DNA of 64,000 nucleotides, from positions 1 through 64,000 of IMG/VR virus record IMGVR_UViG_3300046692_000072, one strand, 5' to 3'. This stretch comes from a virus. Numbering within the stretch: the first letter of the stretch is position 1; the number at the start of each line of letters is the position of its first letter. This document shows positions 29,580 through 38,375 of this stretch, in pieces. The position numbers and the translations under genes are program-made. The notes under the pieces are model-generated. The model had not been told where the DNA came from and ran no database searches. It saw only the letters and a list, made by a program, of their open reading frames with translations.

Positions 29580-29882
29580 CTACTTCACCATCAAAAGTTT
29601 GACAGCAGTGAATACACCAATAATCACACCTGCAACAGCACCAGCTTTGAAAAAGAGTTTGGTGATCCATGCAATATGATTTGCAGTGACTACCAAGTTG
29701 TTGATTGTCGATTGAGCTTCAAGGAGAGAGTAGAAGGATTTACGACGATCTTCTGAGCCAAGGGCTTTAGCGATCTTGGTAATGGCTTCCTTCTCGTCAT
29801 TGGACAAACGTTGCCAATCACGAAGGTGATCTAAATCACCCGCCGAGAGTTCAATGGTTACCTTCTTACGTGTCACATCCAT
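29580..29882 (-). CDS. Holin-like membrane protein
   Basis: 100 residues: a charged, helical cytoplasmic part (1-70) and a C-terminal hydrophobic segment (FFKAGAVAGVIIGVFTAVKL). It is the first gene of the lysis cassette, upstream of endolysin and spanins. Holin function is inferred from topology and place only. Confidence 0.55.
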   Translation of the reverse strand: MDVTRKKVTIELSAGDLDHLRDWQRLSNDEKEAITKIAKALGSEDRRKSFYSLLEAQSTINNLVVTANHIAWITKLFFKAGAVAGVIIGVFTAVKLLMVK

Positions 29883-30014
29883 ATTCTTATCCTTATAAGG
29901 AAGGGAGTGACGGTATTCGTATCAGTGAGTCGTCAGGTCTTTAATAATACATATCACATATATGAGATACTAACTTTATTAATACACCCCCACTTTTCAG
30001 CGAGGGTGTAATTA
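29883..30014 (-). promoter_or_regulatory. Intergenic: hairpin plus AT-rich promoter-like region before the lysis genes
   Basis: Next to the fibre stop lies a minus-strand hairpin (ACACCC/GGGTGT, 29983-30009) that may end the fibre transcript. Then comes a very AT-rich stretch with the near-palindrome TATCTCATATATGTGATA, a plausible late promoter for the lysis cassette. A good AAGGATAAG lies before the holin-like start. Confidence 0.4.
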
Positions 30015-31082
30015 TTAAGCAACTCTGCCGAGAATTGTTCCAGGAGTAAGGAACTGAATGTAAGCAGCACGATAAGCGTAACCTGCTACACCACCCGCTA
30101 CACCAGCAGAACCAGAGGTGTAGTTACCACTGCTGCCTGAGTTACCCGTGCCACCGGAAGATCCGTATGCTCCACCAGTTCCACCGGTACCGCCTGTGCC
30201 TGCATTGGTTCCACCAGCACTACCAGCAGATCCAGAAGCATTGCTGCCGTCAGCACCCTGACCCCTACCACCGCTACCATATGTACCACCTGAGGTGTAA
30301 GCAGTGGCAGGATAAGTCCTACGGATACCGTAGTAATCTCTAGAGGAACCAGTGGAGCTGTCAGTAGTGTGGAAGCTATCTCTATAATAAGTGTAGATAC
30401 CCGCCGTATAAGAAGTAGCAGTCTTAATGAGACTTGCAGTGACTACACCCCCACCCCAGACGAGTTGAGCAGTACCGCTACCACTGCTTGATGGTGTGGA
30501 CCAATAGTACTCACTACCAGATCTGGCATAGTAAGGGCCTTCAGTAGCAGTGTAACCGTACTGCCCTTGACCACCATTACCACCACGTCCGCCACCCCCA
30601 CCACCGGATCGGATAGTTCCATAATTGTTGATCAGGAGCTTCTTGCCACCAGTATAGGCATAAGTACCTGAATAGAAGGCATCCCCACCAACACCTGAGT
30701 TGGCAGCACCACCATTACCTTGGATGGTTCCGTAGTTATCAAGCGTGAGGGTACCACCCCAAGGAGTGGTCACAGCACCAGACTGGATAGCAATAGCCCA
30801 GGTATTACCCGAACCAGGGGAACACGTTACCCCGGCGTTGATAACAACTCGCTTGTTCTTATTCGCCGTCCAATCAGCAGGATCAAAGAGACTAGACAGA
30901 AGGAACGGACTCGTCTGGTTCGCTGTGATTGTAACAACGATTTCAGACTCATAGACGTTCTTATAAACGCCTGCCACTTTATGATTCAAGCTAATGGCGG
31001 GAACCCATACTCCCGCCTGCTTGAGATACATATTGTCTACAAGCTTATAGATGCCTGCTTCCTTACGATATGTAAAACCCAT
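30015..31082 (-). CDS. Glycine-rich tail adhesin (T4-type gp38-like)
   Basis: 355 residues. The first 45 hold two similar short motifs (YRKEAGIYKLVDNMYLKQAG, then HKVAGVYKNVYE). Residues 50-150 contain LDNYGTIQGNGG and NNYGTIRSGGGGGG strands. From about 160 on, many Gly/Ser/Tyr loops (SGSAGSAGGTNAGTGGTGGT and others) recall the polyglycine-sandwich receptor-binding tips of T-even gp38 adhesins. It is probably the receptor-binding tip of the fibre encoded next to it. The Gly-rich section looks repetitive and recombination-prone. Confidence 0.65.
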   Translation of the reverse strand: MGFTYRKEAGIYKLVDNMYLKQAGVWVPAISLNHKVAGVYKNVYESEIVVTITANQTSPFLLSSLFDPADWTANKNKRVVINAGVTCSPGSGNTWAIAIQSGAVTTPWGGTLTLDNYGTIQGNGGAANSGVGGDAFYSGTYAYTGGKKLLINNYGTIRSGGGGGGRGGNGGQGQYGYTATEGPYYARSGSEYYWSTPSSSGSGTAQLVWGGGVVTASLIKTATSYTAGIYTYYRDSFHTTDSSTGSSRDYYGIRRTYPATAYTSGGTYGSGGRGQGADGSNASGSAGSAGGTNAGTGGTGGTGGAYGSSGGTGNSGSSGNYTSGSAGVAGGVAGYAYRAAYIQFLTPGTILGRVA

Positions 31083-31092
31083 AGGTCACCTC

Positions 31093-32682
31093 TTACGAAT
31101 CGTATTGGAAGTAGATGTCACCATTAACACCAGTACCGTTATCTGGAGCAGCAGTACCTGAATAGATATCCGCAGTGGCGATAGTACCAATGTCAGCAGG
31201 TTGAACGGCAGTATCCGCAAGAGATCCCTGTGCACTCGATGCCTTAGCACCAAGAGCGTCAGCAATGGCACCAGCAGCAACCATGTCAGCTTCAGACTTG
31301 TTCGCTACGTTATTGAGACCAACATCAGTCTTATCCAAAGTAACAGCACCTACCTTGCCTGCTACAGAGAACACAGACTCAGTGTTCTTGACCTTATCCC
31401 AACCAGTACCGTTAGAAACGATCCAGTCAGATACAGCCCACTCGTTAATACCAGAGATGTTAGTGGTACCTGCCGTGCCTACTTTATAGTACCAACCTTT
31501 GTTGCTGGCAGAAGCTGAAGGGATAGCAGGCGTGTTCGCCGTAGCATCCCAATCACCCTGATACTGCAAAGTACCCTTGACGCTCGCAGGAAGATTAACA
31601 AGTGGAACCAGGATGGAAGCATCCAAAGGTGCCACACCGTTTGCTACGTTCTTCTGAGAGACAGAGATCTTCGCATCGATAGCAGCTTGGAGACCAGCAA
31701 CCGTGCTGATTGCCTGAGTTCCCGTATGGTTCGCTCGTGCAAGGAGAGTAGCATTGGAGGAGTTGGCAGTTGCACCCGTTGCAATACCAGCAAGCTTGGT
31801 ACGCTCAACGTCAGTGAGAATCTTGGCAACAGAGGTTTCCACCATGTTACCCATGGAGAAAGCGTCACCGTTTTTGCCGGTTGGGTCATAAGTACCAACG
31901 AGCATATCACCGGTACCTGCACCCGCAGCACCACGAACGTTCACGCCATCTGCGATATTCGAGCTGAAACCGGTAGAGGTAACGTAGACATTGATCGCAG
32001 GTTTAGCCCCAGAACCACCCGTCCAGTCTACAATCTTTTGAACCAGAGCAGAACCATTAGCAACAAGTGCAAAGACAGGAGTCCATGCATTGTTACCAGT
32101 TGGGAGCGTGAGATCCAGAACCTGATCTGGGGTAGCACCACTGATGTTAGCAGCAGCAGTTAAACCAGAGGAGACCGTACCAATGGTCAGCGTATTCGAT
32201 GGAGCTCGCGGCATACCAAAGGTAAGACGCTTCAGGTTAGGGTCATACGATACCGTAGGATCCTCACCAGCATTCAGGATGTTACCCAGTACATTGATAC
32301 TGGTAAGCAGGTTATCTCTGATGGTGATGGATTCATTCTTGGCAGCGACCGCAGCAGCAGAGTCAGCAGCAGTTTGAGTTGCTGCATTAACAATGATCTG
32401 CAAGTCATCGTAGATATTGAGAATCTGCTCAACGTTATCAGCAACAGCAGCGACTGCTTCCAGGTTCTCAGCAAGCTGCTCGATAGAGTCGAGCTTGGGA
32501 GCAATAGCAATAATAGCAGCGATGTTATCACCAACTGCCTGCACTGCTTCAATGCCACCCTGAACAGAAACAATGAATGACATGTTCTGGGCAACGTACT
32601 TAACAACATCATACGATGTCATCAGTACTTTCTCTACGATAAGCTCAGGAGTACCTGTAGCGAATGGGGGCAAACCTGCCAT
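31093..32682 (-). CDS. Tail fibre / appendage protein
   Basis: 529 residues. An N-terminal attachment region, long Ala/Ile-rich heptads (about residues 30-140) for a trimeric coiled coil, and phage-fibre signature repeats (ANHTGTQAISTVAGLQAAID; VTLDKTDVGLNNVANKSEAD). It overlaps the upstream gene by one base and lies before the gp38-like adhesin, so both likely form one fibre. It corresponds to the N4 gp65/gp66 region. Confidence 0.7.
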   Translation of the reverse strand: MAGLPPFATGTPELIVEKVLMTSYDVVKYVAQNMSFIVSVQGGIEAVQAVGDNIAAIIAIAPKLDSIEQLAENLEAVAAVADNVEQILNIYDDLQIIVNAATQTAADSAAAVAAKNESITIRDNLLTSINVLGNILNAGEDPTVSYDPNLKRLTFGMPRAPSNTLTIGTVSSGLTAAANISGATPDQVLDLTLPTGNNAWTPVFALVANGSALVQKIVDWTGGSGAKPAINVYVTSTGFSSNIADGVNVRGAAGAGTGDMLVGTYDPTGKNGDAFSMGNMVETSVAKILTDVERTKLAGIATGATANSSNATLLARANHTGTQAISTVAGLQAAIDAKISVSQKNVANGVAPLDASILVPLVNLPASVKGTLQYQGDWDATANTPAIPSASASNKGWYYKVGTAGTTNISGINEWAVSDWIVSNGTGWDKVKNTESVFSVAGKVGAVTLDKTDVGLNNVANKSEADMVAAGAIADALGAKASSAQGSLADTAVQPADIGTIATADIYSGTAAPDNGTGVNGDIYFQYDS

Positions 32683-33380
32683 TATACGAATCCTCTTTTA
32701 GCGAACTTAGTATCCGAAGTGGAGGCAGTTTGGTTCACCAAGTCTTTGGATTCGATATCCAAGCAAATAGCTTCGTACTCTGCCGTAAGTGTCTGTTGCT
32801 TTAACAGATTATCCTGTCCATTCATACTGCCAATAATGGCACCACCTACCGCAGCAGTGACTGCACCCTCCAGGTAAGCTGGAACCAAAAGGGGAAATTC
32901 ATCCTCTGCATCAGAAGGAATTATCGGATGTCTAGCTTGATACTGTATTGCAAGAGCCTGACCATTCTGAGGATGAGGAACTTGAAGCACGTTTGGTTGA
33001 GGTGTGAAGAGAGACCAGAAGTCCTCGATATCATTAAGAACAAAGGTCGCGCCGAAGTTATTATACACTGCAAGGATCTTCAGTACGTCACCCGTAAAGG
33101 GTTCCTCGAAATCCATAATGTATTTGTGAGTTTCGTCACTCCCGGAAGACTGAGCGAATCTCGTCTCAAGGGGATAGTTTACCCTGCTGGAGTAGGTCTC
33201 GATCAGGACACTCTTTTCATAGAGCACAAACCTAGTAAACACACGAAGCAGAACCTCATTGATGTGTGTGACAACCTGTGCTCGCTTGCCAGTTGGAACA
33301 GTTCCTGCACCGTCATCCCCGATACTGAGATTGGAGAGGTGGCTATGAGAAAGCTTTTTAAACAGTTCACCTAGATTCAT
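32682..33380 (-). CDS. Tail/connector protein (N4 gp67 position)
   Basis: 232 residues from ATG 33380 (MNLGELFKKLSHSHLSNLSI), preceded by TGAGGAC; a longer TTG-start reading is less likely. Two-domain alpha/beta protein without enzymatic motifs. In N4 gp67 lies beside the terminase and is a tail component. Overlap with the fibre gene suggests coupling. Confidence 0.6.
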   Translation of the reverse strand: MNLGELFKKLSHSHLSNLSIGDDGAGTVPTGKRAQVVTHINEVLLRVFTRFVLYEKSVLIETYSSRVNYPLETRFAQSSGSDETHKYIMDFEEPFTGDVLKILAVYNNFGATFVLNDIEDFWSLFTPQPNVLQVPHPQNGQALAIQYQARHPIIPSDAEDEFPLLVPAYLEGAVTAAVGGAIIGSMNGQDNLLKQQTLTAEYEAICLDIESKDLVNQTASTSDTKFAKRGFV

Positions 33381-33387
33381 AATGTCC

Positions 33388-34977
33388 TCAAACAATGTAA
33401 GATGAGAGAGGGATGGTCTCTAGATCGACTTCCTCTGGTTCCCAACGATTAGTTTCTTCAGAGTATTTACCAGCATCTTGACTTGGTTTCCATGGGGTAA
33501 GGTATGCTAGCTGAGAAATAGTATCGATGGTGTCATCTTTCCCTTTAATACCATTCATCGTAGCGAGTTTGATTTGTTCCAGGAAAATACCAACAACACG
33601 ACTAGTCCTCCACTCTTCTGGGAAATAGATCTTGCCCATTTTGAACCATGGAACGACAAGGTTAAATCGTGCGAGCTTATTAACAATTGGGTGGATGCCG
33701 GGCTTGCCGGAATCTTTATCGCTGGCAAAGGTAAACCAGATGTTTCTGTTGAGCTGCTCTTGCTGGATCCACTTGATGAATGCTCCCTGCTGACCAGACA
33801 CTTCGATGCCGACCTGCTGTGGGCGGTACTCTTGAACCAGTCGGAACAGATCATTGATAGTCTTATCCATCAACTGCTTCTCGGCAACACCGTCTACCCA
33901 GAACCAATCTCCGTTAGAGTTATAGGCCCAAACGGATATGACACTGAAATCGCTAGTCTGCTTATCCGTGGTGGCGAAGTCAGTGGTGATGTAGAAATTA
34001 AATGCCGAGCGATTCTGAAGAATACCTTGGCGAGAGAACCAGCGAATCTCGCCATCTTGGACGAGACGCTCTTCATCACTGGAGATCCTGAGCATCAGCT
34101 CCTGGTAGAAGGAGGGGAGCTTACCCGTCAGGACTGACTTCTTATACTGTTCATTAATGAACTCATATGAGAAGCGATCCTCCCAAGCTCCTCTAAACTC
34201 TTCCTTTGTGCAGGGGAATGTTTCACATACAGGCCAGACGTTCACGTCCCATGCGCCTGATTCTACCGCTTCAATGATCGGATCCTCTTTATTGAAAGGG
34301 GTACCATTGAAGATGACCTTCCTCCTCGTTGGATCCAGTGCGTAGTCAACCGCCTTGTAGATGGTGGACTTAATCGCCTCCAGCGAGGTAGGGGATCGAG
34401 CATCCTCATCCGAGATCAGGTCATCGAGCACTGCGATAGGAGGACGTTTACCAAAGATCTTGGTACCACGCAGACCTGTCTTGGCACCGAACATCTTGAT
34501 ACCAAACAACTTTCCTTCCTTGTTTTCAAACTGGATATAGTTGTCTGTGAAGTGAGCCTTGGGGATCCATTCCTGAAGGAAATCAGAGTGTTCGTAGCGA
34601 AACTCAATGTTCTTTCTCGCTGCCTTCACACCGTTATCCATCGAGTCGGATACGTAGATCATGGAGTCCACTTCTCCGAAATTCGGTAGATAGGTAAACA
34701 CACCGAGGAATAGGGAAAAGTATTCCATATACAGAGTTGTCTTAGCTGCACCACGGAAACATAGATTAACAATGTCTCTTGAGCTGGAGACTGTCTTATC
34801 CAACATCGCTAGATGCATGACTGGTGTCTTGGAAGATTCCCCTTCCTTACCATTCACCAGCTTAATGAAGTTCATGAACAGAAGAGAGAAGTCAGTTGGT
34901 ACATATGAACCATTGTTTAGGTAATCATAATCAACTTGATTCAACCAGTCATCGATACTTTGCTTCTTATTAATCAT
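33388..34977 (-). CDS. Terminase large subunit (N4 gp68 type)
   Basis: 529 residues from ATG 34977, just after the stop of the small subunit. ATPase: P-loop variant LCFRGAAKTT (about 72-81), Walker B IAVLDD (181-186). Nuclease: TTDFATTDKQTSDFSVISVW with Asp333, then QVGIEVSGQQGAFIKWI. It powers and cuts during headful or site-specific packaging. The P-loop lacks the usual second glycine before Lys, as in several N4/T7-type terminases. Confidence 0.85.
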   Translation of the reverse strand: MINKKQSIDDWLNQVDYDYLNNGSYVPTDFSLLFMNFIKLVNGKEGESSKTPVMHLAMLDKTVSSSRDIVNLCFRGAAKTTLYMEYFSLFLGVFTYLPNFGEVDSMIYVSDSMDNGVKAARKNIEFRYEHSDFLQEWIPKAHFTDNYIQFENKEGKLFGIKMFGAKTGLRGTKIFGKRPPIAVLDDLISDEDARSPTSLEAIKSTIYKAVDYALDPTRRKVIFNGTPFNKEDPIIEAVESGAWDVNVWPVCETFPCTKEEFRGAWEDRFSYEFINEQYKKSVLTGKLPSFYQELMLRISSDEERLVQDGEIRWFSRQGILQNRSAFNFYITTDFATTDKQTSDFSVISVWAYNSNGDWFWVDGVAEKQLMDKTINDLFRLVQEYRPQQVGIEVSGQQGAFIKWIQQEQLNRNIWFTFASDKDSGKPGIHPIVNKLARFNLVVPWFKMGKIYFPEEWRTSRVVGIFLEQIKLATMNGIKGKDDTIDTISQLAYLTPWKPSQDAGKYSEETNRWEPEEVDLETIPLSSYIV

Positions 34978-34978
34978 G

Positions 34979-35656
34979 TCAGTTCTTTTCTGGGGTGATA
35001 TCAATGAGCTTAGAGTGGGCAATATCCCTAGCTGAAGAACCACCCATAATCATTTCCTTCTGCTTCTTAGCAAGATCAGCAAGAGTGTTCTTCAATTCGT
35101 TCATACCAGAGTTATCCTCAGTCGAGATCTTAACCTCTAGACCCTTGACCTCTGGTCGCTTCAGGTGCGTCATTAATGAGTCAGCAGCTTCCATCCTTAC
35201 CTTCTCACTCTGAGCATTGATCATGAGATCAGCTTGAACGTTGATAGCTTTCTGAAAGATATCTTGATTCAGGACCCAGGTAGGGATTGCCACAAACTCC
35301 ATGATCTTATTCACGAGTTGGTTCTTGTGATAAGCAGCGACGTAGGCGCTGATATCCTTCTGAGTGGCACCACGAGCTACAAGATTCGCATATCGCTGTG
35401 GGTGAGTCCGTGAGTAGGCTTCCTGGTTGTTATACCCCATAGCCTTATACGACACATACATAACCGCCGATAAGTAGTCGGCAATCTTATACTTTCCGTC
35501 TTTCATGACCGAAGCATACGAGATCACATTATCTCTAAGCGTGTCTGCGAAATCAGGATCCACACCAATGGCATTGAAGTTGTTGACCATCTGCGTGGTT
35601 ACAAGCGTCTTCATTGCAGAGGGCATTGCCTGCTTAAGTTCGTCCTCGGTAATCAA
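34979..35656 (-). CDS. Terminase small subunit candidate (N4 gp69 type)
   Basis: 225 residues. Helical N-terminus, a central YRTHP-like segment typical of terminase small-subunit DNA-binding regions (YNNQEAYSRTHPQRYANLVA), and a charged C-terminal helix (MNELKNTLADLAKKQKEM). It lies directly upstream of the large subunit. Assignment by place and layout. Confidence 0.65.
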   Translation of the reverse strand: MITEDELKQAMPSAMKTLVTTQMVNNFNAIGVDPDFADTLRDNVISYASVMKDGKYKIADYLSAVMYVSYKAMGYNNQEAYSRTHPQRYANLVARGATQKDISAYVAAYHKNQLVNKIMEFVAIPTWVLNQDIFQKAINVQADLMINAQSEKVRMEAADSLMTHLKRPEVKGLEVKISTEDNSGMNELKNTLADLAKKQKEMIMGGSSARDIAHSKLIDITPEKN

Positions 35657-35690
35657 AGTCAGTTCCTTTTTTGGTGTGTAATGTTGGGGG

Positions 35691-35726
35691 CGGGTGGTTG
35701 GTCACCTGTGCGTAATACGCAACCCG
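35691..35726 (-). repeat. GC-rich inverted repeat between gp49-like and terminase genes
   Basis: Outer stem GGGCGGGT with ACCCGCCC, inner stem GCGTA/TACGC. No T-run follows on the minus strand, so it is more likely an RNA-processing or regulatory hairpin than an intrinsic terminator. Confidence 0.45.
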
Positions 35727-35737
35727 CCCCTGTATCT

Positions 35738-36307
35738 TCAAATGCGCTTGAGGCGATCCTCAAGGATTTCAACATATTCGTTCATGGCGTTCTTCTGTTG
35801 GATGAGCAGTTGCTTGTTCAAACCATCGAGAGCCTTGTACTCGTCACTCAGCATGAAGAACGCGAGCTTGTTAGCTTTTTCGTGGAGCTCATGTACTTCT
35901 GACTTCAGTCGGTCTTGCCAGTTCGTTTCTTGGGGTGGGTCGTTCCGTTGGGAATCCGCCCATGCCTGCTTGAGCATGTAACCCATGGGCACCCACATCT
36001 TATTGAAGGCACGGTCATAGGCGATCTTCTTCCCGATCTCCGCATCGAAGTTCTCAGGGTAAGCGCAAGCACTCGTACCAACGAAGGTGAAACCATTCTT
36101 CGCAGTGATAGTGCAGATGGTCAGAAGCTTGAGATGCTGAGCATCATCAACACATTCATCATCTACACCACCTTCATACGTACCTTCGACACCCTGTCGT
36201 GCAGAGAAGTAATGCACAGACGAGATATTGTCTTGAACTTGCTGAAGAGTGATACGCGGTGCTACCGCCTTGTCCTTCAAGAGTTCTTCTAAAACATTAC
36301 GGTCCAT
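35738..36307 (-). CDS. Gp49-like phage protein (N4 gp49/Sf6 gene 66 family) with extra C-terminal domain
   Basis: 189 residues. Residues 15-130 fit the N4 Gp49/Sf6 gp66 family: ITLQQVQDNISSVHYFSARQ, LLTICTITAKNGFTFVGTSA, CAYPENFDAEIGKKIAYDRA, NKMWVPMGY. Residues 135-189 form a separate helical unit resembling the crAss001_48-related family (DRLKSEVHELHEKANKLAFF, IQQKNAMNEYVEILEDRL). It stands at the outer end of the late block rather than near the replication genes. Function of either domain is unknown. Confidence 0.75.
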   Translation of the reverse strand: MDRNVLEELLKDKAVAPRITLQQVQDNISSVHYFSARQGVEGTYEGGVDDECVDDAQHLKLLTICTITAKNGFTFVGTSACAYPENFDAEIGKKIAYDRAFNKMWVPMGYMLKQAWADSQRNDPPQETNWQDRLKSEVHELHEKANKLAFFMLSDEYKALDGLNKQLLIQQKNAMNEYVEILEDRLKRI

Positions 36308-36570
36308 TAAAAATTATCCTCTGTTATGGACTAGACAAACTACCTTTAGACCAACTATAGGTATTTGACTAGATCTTAGATGAAGACAGGAACCAAGGAT
36401 CTCATCCTCCCTATCCTTCTTGGGTTATTGGCATTCCTCCCCCGCTGCTAATGTCCTGTCTTCTTCTAATTTCTTGTCGCCTACCGGTACATCTTCATAT
36501 ATTTATATATGGAAATGGAAGCGGAGGAGCTATATCCGTTTAAAGGAATATAACTCTAAGAGGTACTCTA
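36308..36570. promoter_or_regulatory. Divergent intergenic region, likely near the genome terminus
   Basis: 263 bases between divergent blocks. It holds the long-range inverted repeat GAAGACAGGA (36382-36391) / TCCTGTCTTC (36454-36463), a nested AACCAAGGAT/ATCCTTCTTGGGTT pairing, a TAGACC motif (near 36350) and AT-rich TATATTTATATATGG. In N4 order the right end of the late genes and the left end of the early genes meet here, so the direct terminal repeat or promoters may lie here. No ORF. Confidence 0.4.
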
Positions 36571-36885
36571 ATGATCAATCTATTCAGAAAGAAACCAGTA
36601 ATCATTGAAGCAGTTCAATGGACTGGCAAGAATGTCCTTGAGATTCACAGCTTCATCCATGGAGCCCCATCGATCCTGAACAATCCTGCTCGTGAGAAGT
36701 GGGATGACTACTCCAAGGATCAGGAAGACAAACCCTGGCATGTTAAGACACTGGAAGATGGAGCCAATGGTGAGGCTATTCACGTAGCTGAGATCAATGA
36801 CTGGATCATCAAAGGTGTTAAGGGAGAGTTCTACCCCTGCAAGCCTGACATTTTCGAAATGACATATGAGGTAATCAATGGGTGA
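36571..36885 (+). CDS. PGDYG-type small phage protein 1
   Basis: 104 residues. Pattern of the PGDYG-like family: KPVIIEAVQWTG near the N-terminus and NDWIIKGVKGEFYPCKPDIF at the C-terminus, often found on phage genomes; function unknown. AAGAGG precedes ATG 36571. First gene of the rightward early block. A second member is at 59512. Confidence 0.7.
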   Translation: MINLFRKKPVIIEAVQWTGKNVLEIHSFIHGAPSILNNPAREKWDDYSKDQEDKPWHVKTLEDGANGEAIHVAEINDWIIKGVKGEFYPCKPDIFEMTYEVING

Positions 36886-36952
36886 TAACACTTGACACGA
36901 TCTGATTAGTCAGACAGGATTAAGCCATTCAATGTGGTGTCCTTCTTTAATT

Positions 36953-36978
36953 GAACCAGTAGGGAAACTTACTGGTTC
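36953..36978 (+). terminator. Hairpin GAACCAGTA/TACTGGTTC with T-rich tail
   Basis: Perfect 9-bp stem, 8-base loop, then TTCTTT. It resembles a terminator for the PGDYG gene. The same GAACCA...TGGTTCTTT design recurs at 38176-38227 and 49375-49399. Confidence 0.55.
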
Positions 36979-37181
36979 TTCTTTGTGAGCGATGCGTAAA
37001 ACGGAGCAATGATAGAGCGGGAAGATGACTGTCCAGAGTTTACTGGTGTGTACCGCCTTAGCAGTCCGAGTCATAGCCTCTGGTAGGTGGTTAGTATCCA
37101 CCCCTCACAAAGACATACTGTCGCTCAGTCGCGGGGCAGGGAAGATGAGCTGATATCTTGCGTATCAGTTACTGGGACTCA

Positions 37182-37258
<77 letters not shown>

Positions 37259-37363
37259 TCTTATCTAATAAACCAGGGATCTGATAATTGCCCTGGTCCT
37301 ATGGTGCATGGTACCCTGACGGCACCCTACCGGAAACGGCTTGCGGTTAATGGGTTCAAGTGT

Positions 37364-37439
37364 TGGGGAGTAGCTCAGTTGGTAGAGTGGGAGACTGTTA
37401 ATCTCCTCGTCGTTGGTTCGAGTCCAACCTCCCCAGCCA
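37364..37439 (+). tRNA. tRNA-Asn (anticodon GTT)
   Basis: 76 bases with encoded CCA. Acceptor TGGGGAG/CTCCCCA, D-loop AGTTGGTAGA, anticodon loop CTGTTAA, T-arm TTGG-TTCGAGT-CCAA. Fully paired arms. Confidence 0.9.
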
Positions 37440-37459
37440 ATCATTTACAGGATGTTGAC

Positions 37460-37666
37460 ATGACAGACGATCAGATCCATCACATGGTCAATCGCTTCCT
37501 TCAATGGCGATTGCCTCATACGTTCAACCCCGATGGAGGCATCAGCTTCAAGCGGGAGTTCAATGAACACACTGCCCACCCTATGGTGCATGAACCCTTA
37601 GGTACTAACCTGCTGGATGCAACACAGGCTGAAGAGATGATTCGATTCATCACTGAAGATCTTTAA
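37460..37666 (+). CDS. Conserved small phage protein (FNPDGGISF type)
   Basis: 68 residues from ATG 37460, behind CAGGATG; the longer in-frame ORF would run backward through tRNA-Asn and is rejected. The motifs HMVNRFLQWRLPHTFNPDGG, ISF and HPMVHEPLGTNLLDATQAEE match a widespread small protein that I associate with alphaproteobacterial phages and prophages. Function unknown. It sits between tRNA genes. Confidence 0.75.
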   Translation: MTDDQIHHMVNRFLQWRLPHTFNPDGGISFKREFNEHTAHPMVHEPLGTNLLDATQAEEMIRFITEDL

Positions 37667-37750
37667 GACTCAGGCTAGCGGAACGGGACTAATCATTTAT
37701 GGTTACCCTCAGAGCCAATCACGGATAACACCGCCATAGTCCGTGGGGTT

Positions 37751-37798
37751 TGCTTTCCTACCTAAGAAGTGTCGATGACTGCCGACAAAAGGAAAGCA
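37751..37798 (+). ncRNA. Candidate structured RNA element 1
   Basis: Outer 9-bp stem TGCTTTCCT/AGGAAAGCA with an inner GTCG/CGAC stem in the interior. It lies in a gene-free stretch before tRNA-Gln. Product and function unknown. Confidence 0.35.
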
Positions 37799-37850
37799 CA
37801 GTCTGGAACCAAAGGGAGTGAGACCAATCTATCTCCTGCCTTTGCTTTCA

Positions 37851-37924
37851 TGGGGAATAGCCAAGCGGTACGGCAGGAGTTTTTGGTACTCCCACCCCTG
37901 GTTCGAATCCAGGTTCCCCAACCA
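37851..37924 (+). tRNA. tRNA-Gln (anticodon TTG)
   Basis: 74 bases with encoded CCA. Acceptor TGGGGAA/TTCCCCA, anticodon stem GGAGT/ACTCC with loop TTTTGGT, T-arm CCTGG-TTCGAAT-CCAGG. All arms pair. Confidence 0.88.
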
Positions 37925-38175
37925 GTTTGCAGATCCCGCAAGGGATAGGACGTGTAGCCCAAGCACAACGCAAGAGGCAGGGACCATGTGCCCGTCAGTG
38001 TGAGTAGGGGAAGGGGAGATACCCGGGTATCAGATCCAACCGAGTCTCACCATGTCCACCAATTAAAGTTTCTCCATAGTATTCTCACGAGTCTGTGGAT
38101 AGAGAGCAAGGTCCATAATCTCCACCCTTGCAAACCTAGGAAAGATGGAATAGCCTAGGTGTATTAATTCTAATT

Positions 38176-38240
38176 GAACCAACTGCGAGGGGAGTTATGC
38201 CTTTCGCCCCGACAGAGTGGTTGGTTCTTTCTTGGGTCCA
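38176..38240 (+). ncRNA. Candidate structured RNA or terminator (GAACCAAC...GTTGGTTC)
   Basis: 8-bp closing stem GAACCAAC (38176-38183) with GTTGGTTC (38220-38227), an inner GGGG/CCCC pairing, then TTTCTT. It could end a transcript or be the 3' end of a small RNA. Confidence 0.4.
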
Positions 38241-38375
38241 GCGGGTATGAGCTTCGCTCCGGTTTTATTTATGAGTGTCCTTCCTTTGCCACCTCATAAG
38301 GTTTTCCCGTCGCCTCTCCGCCCCACGCAATCAGATAGCTAGTGCTGGAAAAGCTTCTGATGATCTTCACGAACC

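Noticed and set aside
36510-36535. GGAAGCGGAGGAGCTA resembling the N4 early promoter core GAAGCGGAGCTTC
   Set aside because: The two halves do not form a hairpin here, which is essential for N4 promoters.
37035-37105. Possible fourth tRNA with GGTGG-TTAGTAT-CCACC as T-arm
   Set aside because: The loop lacks TTCGA-type bases and no acceptor stem can be paired.
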